From the NCBI GenBank assembly GCA_947589175.1, contig CANPZR010000155.1, positions 1-6,192 on the forward strand: 6,192 nt of DNA. Reading direction: 5' to 3'. A program made the position numbers and the translations under genes. Positions 1-5,112 of the stretch are shown here, piece after piece. This DNA is from an uncultured Lachnospiraceae bacterium. GTDB taxonomy: Bacteria > Bacillota > Clostridia > Lachnospirales > Lachnospiraceae. Within the stretch, counting starts at the first letter, position 1. Each line of letters starts with the position of its first letter. A model generated the notes under the pieces. It worked only from the letters and a program-made list of their open reading frames with translations, was not told where the DNA came from and searched no databases.

Positions 1-1523
1 CTGGACCACACCACCGTCCCGTCGTACACGCTGGTCAGCACCACATTGAGCTGGTAGGTCTGATTCAGCGACAGCGTAATGCTGCTCCGGTCCAGATAGA
101 TCCGATCCACCACTTCAAGCGTCGTCGTGTACAAATCTCTAAAATCAGGGTCATCCTTATCCAGCCCCAGCAGCTGCTTGACATAGTCTTCCTGTCCCGT
201 ATTGACACTTATTTTCGCCGTCAACGTTGTCTCCGCCGAAGTGTGCAGGATTCCGGTCTTTTCGTCATAGGTCGCGTAATTGGCTATACTGTCGCCGTTA
301 GTCAGGGTCACGGAGACATTGAACGCCCGGAGGAAATCTTCCGTCGTCATGCCGTACGCCTCGGCAAAATTATAGTTGTCGCCGATGCTCAGAATCTCTT
401 TCTTGTCGCCAATGCTGCTCAGAAGAGTCAGATGCACGACCGTCGGCGTATAGGGAGGATCCAGACGGCTCTCGTCAAAATACGCTCCCTTTACATAGAA
501 ATAAATATCGTACTCTCCCGCCATACCCGTGACGCGCAGCTCATTGGTCCGGCTGCTGGTAGGCGTGATGGAAATCAGATTCGACTCCTTATCTTCTGAA
601 TCCGCGATAATGACGGAGTTTCCCCTGCCGTCATCCTTTTTTACTACCCAGTAGACCTTTCCGCGGATTACTTCCATATTATTGCTGAAATCCGTGTCCG
701 TGTACAGGCACTCGCCGGAGGGCATCACCGCGTTCAGCGTAGTCTGGTAGCTGCCGCTGGCCTGCCTGACCCGAGGAACCACATAGACATTCAACGTGGC
801 CATGTATGTCTCCAGACCGCCCGATGTGTCCACGGTATAGGTCGCCGTCACAGTGGTAAAACCGGATCCCACAGGTGTCAGGGAACCTGTGTTCCTCTCT
901 ACCTTTACTACTTCCGTGTTGTTGCTGAGCCACTGAGTCTTGTTCGGGTCGCCAAAGTTCGGGTTCAGCTGTATGGCGTCCTGATGATCGGAATAGATCA
1001 CCAGGGACTTGGTGGTGTCGCCCGCGTTGACATACTTGTAGATGTCATCATTCCGGGAGGTGTCAATGCCGAACATAACGGAGACGTTACAGGTGGCGAT
1101 GGCCAGCTGAGCCCCCGTATCCACCTGGGTCACCGCGACGGTGACCGTAACGGTTCCGGGAGACTTCGCCGTAATCATGGCAACGGTATTGTTCGAGCTC
1201 TCGATTCCTTCGATGGTCGCGATCTCCGTCGCTGCCTCCTGGCTGTCATTCGCAAAAATATTCCACTCGACTATGTACTTGTCCGGGTCGTTGTACAGCG
1301 TGCCCGATGTGTCCATGCGCAGCTGCATCACGCCGTCTGTCATGGCAATCGTCGTATTTTCAACATGATTGCCGCTCGGATCTATGATGTAAATCTCGTC
1401 CCCGGCCGCCGCCTGGCTGTGATCCTGCCACAGAGCGGCAAAGCCCGCCGCCAGGACAATCGCGAATGTCGCGATGAGAATATATGCCGTCTTCCTCTGT
1501 CGGATCCCACAAAAATGCTTCAT
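1..1523 (-). CDS. Exported Ig-like (BIG2-type) surface protein, C-terminus beyond left edge
   Basis: Reading the minus strand from ATG at 1523 gives 507 codons with no stop, so the gene continues past the left edge. The start follows a good Shine-Dalgarno stretch (1538-1529). Residues 1-40 form a signal peptide: a basic start with RQRK at 8-11, a hydrophobic core at about 13-31, and an AAA|GD cleavage site near residue 40. After that the protein is rich in Thr, Val, Asn and Asp, as in beta-sandwich proteins. Ig-like modules are visible at about 83-150 (VEWNIF, then AKSPGTVTVTV) and 165-250 (TQWLSNNTEVVKV, then VGSGFTTVTATY). A third begins at about 475 (IYLDRSSITLSLNQTYQL, then VVWS), the typical start of a bacterial Ig-like group 2 domain. 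Residues 280-440 look like further beta-rich modules that I cannot assign. It probably acts outside the cell as an adhesin or wall-associated protein; anchoring signals would lie outside the window. The exact function is unknown. Confidence 0.85.
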   Translation of the reverse strand, partial: MKHFCGIRQRKTAYILIATFAIVLAAGFAALWQDHSQAAAGDEIYIIDPSGNHVENTTIAMTDGVMQLRMDTSGTLYNDPDKYIVEWNIFANDSQEAATEIATIEGIESSNNTVAMITAKSPGTVTVTVAVTQVDTGAQLAIATCNVSVMFGIDTSRNDDIYKYVNAGDTTKSLVIYSDHQDAIQLNPNFGDPNKTQWLSNNTEVVKVERNTGSLTPVGSGFTTVTATYTVDTSGGLETYMATLNVYVVPRVRQASGSYQTTLNAVMPSGECLYTDTDFSNNMEVIRGKVYWVVKKDDGRGNSVIIADSEDKESNLISITPTSSRTNELRVTGMAGEYDIYFYVKGAYFDESRLDPPYTPTVVHLTLLSSIGDKKEILSIGDNYNFAEAYGMTTEDFLRAFNVSVTLTNGDSIANYATYDEKTGILHTSAETTLTAKISVNTGQEDYVKQLLGLDKDDPDFRDLYTTTLEVVDRIYLDRSSITLSLNQTYQLNVVLTSVYDGTVVWS

Positions 1524-1528
1524 CTCTA

Positions 1529-1538
1529 CCTCACCTTT
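1529..1538 (-). promoter_or_regulatory. Ribosome binding site of the Ig-like protein gene
   Basis: The minus strand reads AAAGGTGAGG, followed by five bases and then ATG at 1523. This supports the chosen start, which also places the signal peptide directly at the N-terminus. Confidence 0.75.
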
Positions 1539-1545
1539 CTTAAAC

Positions 1546-1560
1546 GCCGCGCGCCGCGGC
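1546..1560 (-). promoter_or_regulatory. GC-only hairpin in the leader of the Ig-like protein gene
   Basis: The arms GCCGCG (1546-1551) and CGCGGC (1555-1560) are perfectly complementary around a three-base loop, giving six G-C pairs. The hairpin lies between the likely -10 box and the ribosome binding site, 7 bases upstream of the latter. It has no T-run, so it is not a typical terminator. A role in translation or mRNA stability is inference only. Confidence 0.4.
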
Positions 1561-1583
1561 AGACTGTCTCAAATTATGTTTCC

Positions 1584-1606
1584 ATTATAAAGAATTTTTT
1601 TGTCAA
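1584..1606 (-). promoter_or_regulatory. Possible promoter for the Ig-like protein gene
   Basis: The minus strand carries a perfect TATAAT (1589-1584) in an AT-rich gap, about 60 bases before the start codon. A perfect TTGACA (1606-1601) also occurs, but only 11 bases separate the two, too short for a normal sigma-A promoter. Using the TATAAT with a weak -35 such as TTCATT further upstream gives normal spacing. Transcription could also simply continue from gtrA, because no terminator is visible in the 106-base gap. Confidence 0.45.
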
Positions 1607-1629
1607 ATGAATGGTAAATTTTCATCTGC

Positions 1630-2073
1630 TCAAAATTCCTGTTCCGCCTTTTCTTTCCGGTTCCGGAACACCAGAAACTTACTGATAAAATAATTCCCGA
1701 CGATCACCAGCACCTGGGTCGCCAGCTTGGCCGCCATCTTGGGGTATCCCATCACGTTGTAGATGAGAAAGACCCCGCCCACCTCAATGGCCATGGTGGA
1801 CATGCGCCCTCCCACAAAGCGGCAGAATTCAAAAAAAGTCTCCCGCGCTCCCACCGTCTTCGAGGAGAACACGAACATCTTGTTGGCCACATAGGCGAAC
1901 AGGATGGCCAGGACGATGGACGTCACATTGCCTAACGTCACATCGATCCCGAACACGTCGCAGAACAGGTAAAACGCCGCCATATTCACAAAGGTCGTAC
2001 AGCCCCCCACCGCCAGATACCGCAGCGTCTCATTGTAATAGAGGCGGCGGATCATTTGAAATATCTTTTTCAC
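1630..2073 (-). CDS. GtrA-family membrane protein
   Basis: This 147-residue protein has the size and plan of the GtrA family (PF04138): four membrane helices at about 18-38, 46-66, 91-107 and 117-135. Family-type motifs are visible: RYLAVGGCTTFVN near helix 1, NKMFVFSS (64-71) after helix 2, and VGNYFISKFLVFR (125-137) at the end of helix 4. GtrA proteins are thought to help move or present undecaprenyl-phosphate-linked sugars across the inner membrane for decoration of surface glycans; this is family knowledge and the substrate here is unknown. The start is a GTG at 2073, chosen because it precedes the basic MKKIFQMIRR segment. The next in-frame ATG (2055, residue 7) lacks a ribosome binding site. 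The usual partner, a GtrB-like glycosyltransferase, is not in the window. The gene lies 106 bases upstream of the Ig-like protein gene on the same strand. Confidence 0.88.
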   Translation of the reverse strand: MKKIFQMIRRLYYNETLRYLAVGGCTTFVNMAAFYLFCDVFGIDVTLGNVTSIVLAILFAYVANKMFVFSSKTVGARETFFEFCRFVGGRMSTMAIEVGGVFLIYNVMGYPKMAAKLATQVLVIVGNYFISKFLVFRNRKEKAEQEF

Positions 2074-2077
2074 GCAT

Positions 2078-2088
2078 CTTCACATCCT
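2078..2088 (-). promoter_or_regulatory. Ribosome binding site region of gtrA-like gene
   Basis: The minus strand reads AGGATGTGAAG before the GTG start. The AGGA core sits 11 bases from the start, slightly long, and GAAG sits 4 bases from it. An ATG at 2077-2075 lies within this stretch but is in another frame. Translation initiation is probably modest. Confidence 0.45.
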
Positions 2089-2099
2089 ACTATCTTTCT

Positions 2100-2128
2100 A
2101 GTTTACCGTATATGCCCCTTCAAGTCAA
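2100..2128 (-). promoter_or_regulatory. Likely promoter of the gtrA-like gene
   Basis: The minus strand carries TTGACT (2128-2123, five of six consensus -35 bases), a 17-base spacer, then TAAACT (2105-2100, four of six -10 bases). It lies about 27 bases upstream of the GTG start. Two TTCAAGT repeats overlap or adjoin the -35 and spacer, so a regulator bound there could affect it. Confidence 0.5.
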
Positions 2129-2161
2129 GGCATTTCAAGTTCTGGAAAAGGCTTTTCAAGT
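2119..2161 (+). repeat. Three direct repeats of TTCAAGT between divergent promoters
   Basis: TTCAAGT occurs at 2119-2125, 2134-2140 and 2155-2161 on the plus strand, with start-to-start distances of 15 and 21 bases. The second and third copies share a longer context, AAGGC then A or T, then TTTCAAGT. The last copy ends 6 bases before the typA -35 box. The first overlaps the gtrA -35 box. The segment 2142-2160 is also an inverted repeat with seven of eight arm positions paired. The arrangement resembles an operator, but no known regulator motif is recognised. Confidence 0.45.
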
Positions 2162-2166
2162 CATTC

Positions 2167-2195
2167 TTGCACGCCCTCATACTTCGTGGTATAAT
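2167..2195 (+). promoter_or_regulatory. Sigma-A promoter of typA
   Basis: A perfect -10 box TATAAT (2190-2195) is preceded by TG one base upstream (2187-2188, extended -10). A weaker -35 box TTGCAC (2167-2172) lies at exactly 17 bases. The predicted transcription start near 2202 leaves a leader of about 50 bases before typA. This should drive the typA and DUF2156 genes together. Confidence 0.75.
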
Positions 2196-2237
2196 TCTGT
2201 TTTGTACGATTTTTGAGAAGAATAGTCTGATAGAAAC

Positions 2238-2256
2238 GAGGAAGAAAATGCCATGA
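2238..2256 (+). promoter_or_regulatory. typA ribosome binding site with overlapping two-codon ORF
   Basis: GAGGA (2238-2242) lies 10 bases before the typA ATG at 2253, a rather long spacing. It lies only 5 bases before another ATG (2248-2250), which reads ATG CCA TGA. The stop of this two-codon frame overlaps the typA start codon in ATGA. typA must start at 2253 because the conserved GTPase frame begins there. Whether the tiny ORF is translated is unknown. Confidence 0.5.
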
Positions 2257-4106
2257 AAACAAAACGCGAAAACATACGGAATATTGCGATCATTGCCCAT
2301 GTAGACCACGGAAAGACCACGCTGGTAGACGAACTGCTCAAACAGAGCGGCGTCTTCCGCGCCGGGCAGGAGGTGCAGGAGCGGGTCATGGACTCGAACG
2401 ACTTAGAGCGGGAGCGCGGAATCACCATTCTCTCTAAAAATACAGCCATCACATATAATGATATCAAGATCAACATCATCGACACGCCGGGACACGCGGA
2501 TTTCGGCGGCGAGGTGGAGCGCGTGCTGAAAATGGTAAACGGCGTCGTCCTGGTAGTGGACGCCTTCGAGGGCGCCATGCCGCAGACCAAGTTTGTTCTG
2601 AAAAAGGCGCTGGAGCTCTCCCTTCCGGTCGTCGTCTGCATCAACAAGATCGACCGCCCGGAGGCGCGTCCGGCCGAGGTGGTAGACGAGATATTGGAGC
2701 TCTTTATCGACCTAGAGGCGGACGAGGAGCAGCTTGACTGCCCGTTCATCTTTGCCTCCGCCAAGGAGGGCACCGCCAGCACGGATCCGGACACGGCGGG
2801 CACAGATATGAAACCGCTCTTTGACGCCATCATCGACTACATTCCTGCGCCGGAGGGAGATCCGGAGGCAGACACCCAGGTCCTCATCAGCACCATCGAC
2901 TACAACGAATACGTCGGGCGCATCGGCATCGGAAAGGTGGACAACGGCAGCATCCGCGTAGGACAGGAGGCCGTCATCGTGAACCACCACGACCCGGACA
3001 AAAACGAGCGCGTGAAAATCTCCAAGCTCTACGAATTTGAGGGGCTGGACCGCAAGGAGGTAGAGGAGGCGGGCATCGGCTCCATCGTCGCCATCTCCGG
3101 CATCGCGGACATCCACATCGGCGACACGCTGTGCAGCCCGGAGAATCCGCAGGCGATTCCGTTCCAGAAGATTTCCGAGCCCACTATTGCCATGCACTTT
3201 CTGGTCAACGACAGCCCGCTGGCGGGACAGGAGGGCAAATATGTCACCTCCCGCCATCTGAGGGACCGGTTGTACCGGATGCTCAACACCGACGTGTCCC
3301 TCCGGGTAGAGGACACCGACACCACCGAGGCCTACAAGGTCTCCGGCCGCGGCGAGCTGCACCTGTCCGTCCTCATCGAGAACATGCGGCGCGAGGGCTA
3401 TGAATTTGCCGTGAGCAAGGCGGAGGTCTTATATAAGGAGGACGAAAACGGGAAAAAGCTGGAGCCGATGGAGCGGGCGCTCGTGGATGTGCCGGACGAG
3501 TTCACCGGCAGCGTCATCGACCGGCTAAGCCAGCGAAAGGGCGAGCTGCAGGGCATGTCCCCCTTAAACGCCGGCACCACGAGACTGGAATTTCTCATTC
3601 CCTCCCGGGGGCTTATCGGATACCGGGGCGAGTTTATGACCGACACCAAGGGCAACGGCGTCATCAACACCGAATTTGCCGGATACGGCCCCTTCAAGGG
3701 CGAAATCCCCTACCGCAAGCAGGGCTCGCTCATCGCCTATGAGGCCGGGGAGGCCATCACCTACGGGCTCTACAACGCCCAGGAGCGCGGCACTCTTTTC
3801 GTGGGGCCGGGAGAAAAGGTGTACGGCGGCATGATCGTGGGCGAGCACGCCAAATCCGACGACATCGAGGTCAATGTGTGCAAGAAAAAGAATCTGACCA
3901 ACACCCGCTCCTCCGGGGCGGACGAGGCGCTGCGCCTGACGCCGAAACGGGAGCTCAGCTTAGAGCAGGCGCTCGACTACATCGACACCGACGAGCTGTT
4001 AGAGGTCACGCCGGAAAACCTGCGTCTCCGCAAGAAAATCCTGGACGGCACCGAGCGCTATCGCGCTAAGAGAAACACCGCCAACGCGGAAAAGTCCCAG
4101 GCATGA
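2253..4106 (+). CDS. typA: Translational GTPase TypA/BipA
   Basis: This 617-residue protein matches the full length of TypA/BipA, a GTPase of the EF-G/LepA class that binds the 70S ribosome and aids 50S assembly and stress or cold adaptation. The GTPase domain (about 1-200) shows G1 AHVDHGKTT (15-23), switch I RERGITI (53-59), G3 DTPGH (77-81) with the catalytic-type His81, G4 NKID (131-134) and G5 SAK (169-171). A beta-barrel domain II follows (about 207-298), then EF-G III-like (about 308-385) and V-like (about 400-480) domains. The TypA-specific C-terminal domain (about 485-605) includes the conserved KKKNLTNTRSSG (544-555) and a terminal TPENLRLRKK block. All key GTPase residues are present and the frame is intact. 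It is the first gene after a strong extended -10 promoter and is followed 25 bases later by a DUF2156 gene, probably co-transcribed. Confidence 0.98.
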   Translation: MKTKRENIRNIAIIAHVDHGKTTLVDELLKQSGVFRAGQEVQERVMDSNDLERERGITILSKNTAITYNDIKINIIDTPGHADFGGEVERVLKMVNGVVLVVDAFEGAMPQTKFVLKKALELSLPVVVCINKIDRPEARPAEVVDEILELFIDLEADEEQLDCPFIFASAKEGTASTDPDTAGTDMKPLFDAIIDYIPAPEGDPEADTQVLISTIDYNEYVGRIGIGKVDNGSIRVGQEAVIVNHHDPDKNERVKISKLYEFEGLDRKEVEEAGIGSIVAISGIADIHIGDTLCSPENPQAIPFQKISEPTIAMHFLVNDSPLAGQEGKYVTSRHLRDRLYRMLNTDVSLRVEDTDTTEAYKVSGRGELHLSVLIENMRREGYEFAVSKAEVLYKEDENGKKLEPMERALVDVPDEFTGSVIDRLSQRKGELQGMSPLNAGTTRLEFLIPSRGLIGYRGEFMTDTKGNGVINTEFAGYGPFKGEIPYRKQGSLIAYEAGEAITYGLYNAQERGTLFVGPGEKVYGGMIVGEHAKSDDIEVNVCKKKNLTNTRSSGADEALRLTPKRELSLEQALDYIDTDELLEVTPENLRLRKKILDGTERYRAKRNTANAEKSQA

Positions 4107-4121
4107 CCATTTGAAAATCTT

Positions 4122-4126
4122 GGAGG
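4122..4126 (+). promoter_or_regulatory. Ribosome binding site that sets the DUF2156 start
   Basis: GGAGG ends 5 bases before ATG at 4132, an ideal spacing. A TTG at 4111 is in the same frame and would add seven residues, but it has no comparable upstream site and the Shine-Dalgarno would then lie inside the gene. The ATG at 4132 is therefore preferred. Confidence 0.85.
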
Positions 4127-4131
4127 AAGCC

Positions 4132-5055
4132 ATGAAATTTCAGCCGATTTCTCCCTTTGTGCAGGAGTTATTTGAAACCTATGAGTCCCTTCGCCCCATC
4201 TACATGAGCGAAGGGCATTTTCTGAACCAGTTTTTGTGGGAAAACTACTATAAGACGCGGTTTGCCACAGACGATACAGCCCTCTATCTGCTGATCCAGA
4301 GACAGGGCTTTTCCGCCTTTTTCGCCCCTCTCTGCAGGGAGGAGGATCTGCCGGAGGCATTTTCCCGGATGGAGCGATATTTTCACGACGTCCTGCAAAA
4401 GCCCCTGTGCGTGTTTCTGGCGGACAAGCGAATGGTCGAGATTCTGACGGAGGCCGGGCGCCTTGGCTCCTACTCCATCGCGGAGGAGCGGGACTGCTAC
4501 GACTATGTGTACGAGGCGGAAAAGCTCCGGACACTGAGCGGAAAATTGATGCACAAGAAAAAGAATCTGGTGAACAAGTTCCTGCGCGAGTACGAGGGCC
4601 ATTTTGAATACGAGACGCTGGGCCGTGACAACATCGGGGAAATCGAGGCGTTTCACCAGAAATGGCTCGACGAGCGGCGCATTTACGACAAGTACAACTG
4701 CATCGACGACGAGGAGGAGGGCATCTACCGCCTCTTTGGAAACTGCGCCTTTATCCGGTGCCGGATGGGCGGCGTGCGCATCGACGGCGAACTGAAGGCG
4801 TACACCATCGGCTCTTACAGCCCGGACACCCGCTGCGCCTTTATACATATCGAAAAAGCCGACGTGGAGTACGCCGGTCTCTACAACTATATCAATCAGC
4901 AGTTTATTTTACACGAGTTCCCGGACGCCCTTTTCGTGAACCGGGAGGACGATCTGGGACAGGACAATCTCCGTCAGGCCAAGCTCTCCTACCACCCGCT
5001 CCGCCTGGAGGAGAAATTTACCCTGAGAGAAAAATTTCCCTTTCAAGAGAACTAA
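4132..5055 (+). CDS. DUF2156 / LPG-synthase C-terminal-like protein (GNAT fold)
   Basis: Starting from ATG 4132, this is a 307-residue soluble protein with no signal peptide or membrane helix. It resembles the DUF2156 family (PF09924), the two-GNAT-fold catalytic region of MprF-type phosphatidylglycerol lysyltransferases that use aminoacyl-tRNA. Family-type features are the basic block GKLMHKKKNLVNKF (137-150), a Trp-containing helix near 170-180, HIEKAD (239-244), an invariant-looking NREDDLG (270-276), and RQAKLSYHPLRL (281-292) near the end. The flippase membrane domain of true MprF is absent, so it is a stand-alone cytoplasmic member. The substrate is unknown; lipid or peptide aminoacylation is possible but not shown. 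It lies 25 bases after typA on the same strand with no terminator between them, so it is likely translated from the typA mRNA. A hairpin at 5087-5108 follows it. Confidence 0.85.
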   Translation: MKFQPISPFVQELFETYESLRPIYMSEGHFLNQFLWENYYKTRFATDDTALYLLIQRQGFSAFFAPLCREEDLPEAFSRMERYFHDVLQKPLCVFLADKRMVEILTEAGRLGSYSIAEERDCYDYVYEAEKLRTLSGKLMHKKKNLVNKFLREYEGHFEYETLGRDNIGEIEAFHQKWLDERRIYDKYNCIDDEEEGIYRLFGNCAFIRCRMGGVRIDGELKAYTIGSYSPDTRCAFIHIEKADVEYAGLYNYINQQFILHEFPDALFVNREDDLGQDNLRQAKLSYHPLRLEEKFTLREKFPFQEN

Positions 5056-5086
5056 ATTAAAATTATAGATCAATCACCCATTCAAA

Positions 5087-5108
5087 GAGGCCTGCTCTCA
5101 CAGGCCTC
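5087..5108. terminator. Hairpin between convergent genes, likely bidirectional terminator
   Basis: GAGGCCTG (5087-5094) and CAGGCCTC (5101-5108) form a perfect 8-bp stem with a six-base loop. It lies in the 57-base gap between the stop of the DUF2156 gene and the stop of the opposing dehydratase gene. On the minus strand the stem is followed by only TTT; on the plus strand the downstream sequence is pyrimidine-rich but has no real T-run. Termination in both directions is likely from position, but efficiency is uncertain. Confidence 0.6.
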
Positions 5109-5112
5109 CGCT

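Noticed and set aside
243..599. Plus-strand open frame of 118 codons
   Set aside because: It is antisense within the Ig-like coding region, shows no recognisable domain and has no supporting initiation signal.
819..1315. A 14-base sequence shared at 819-832 and 1302-1315 in the Ig-like gene
   Set aside because: It encodes the similar short peptide DTSG in two modules and is too short to be called a DNA repeat; it could be chance or a trace of module duplication.
984..1610. Plus-strand open frame of 208 codons opposite the Ig-like protein gene
   Set aside because: It lies wholly antisense to a longer frame with a signal peptide and Ig-like modules, has no good ribosome binding site, and its composition (many Arg, His and Gly) is typical of a GC-rich shadow frame.
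2056..2256. Plus-strand 66-codon frame covering the gtrA/typA gap
   Set aside because: It spans both promoters, begins inside gtrA on the opposite strand and has no domain. Only its last two codons, ATG CCA before the TGA, are of interest, and these are reported separately.
2177..3362. Two long minus-strand frames (2177-2833 and 2712-3362) opposite typA
   Set aside because: Both are low-complexity shadows (Ser-rich or Val/Arg/Asp-rich) of the highly conserved typA codons. They overlap each other and match no family.
4111..4131. TTG at 4111 as the start of the DUF2156 protein
   Set aside because: The GGAGG at 4122-4126 is ideally placed for the ATG at 4132 and would lie inside the gene if the TTG were used.
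4058..4848. Minus-strand frames opposite the end of typA and the DUF2156 gene
   Set aside because: They are antisense to well-supported genes and have shadow-like composition without domains or ribosome binding sites.
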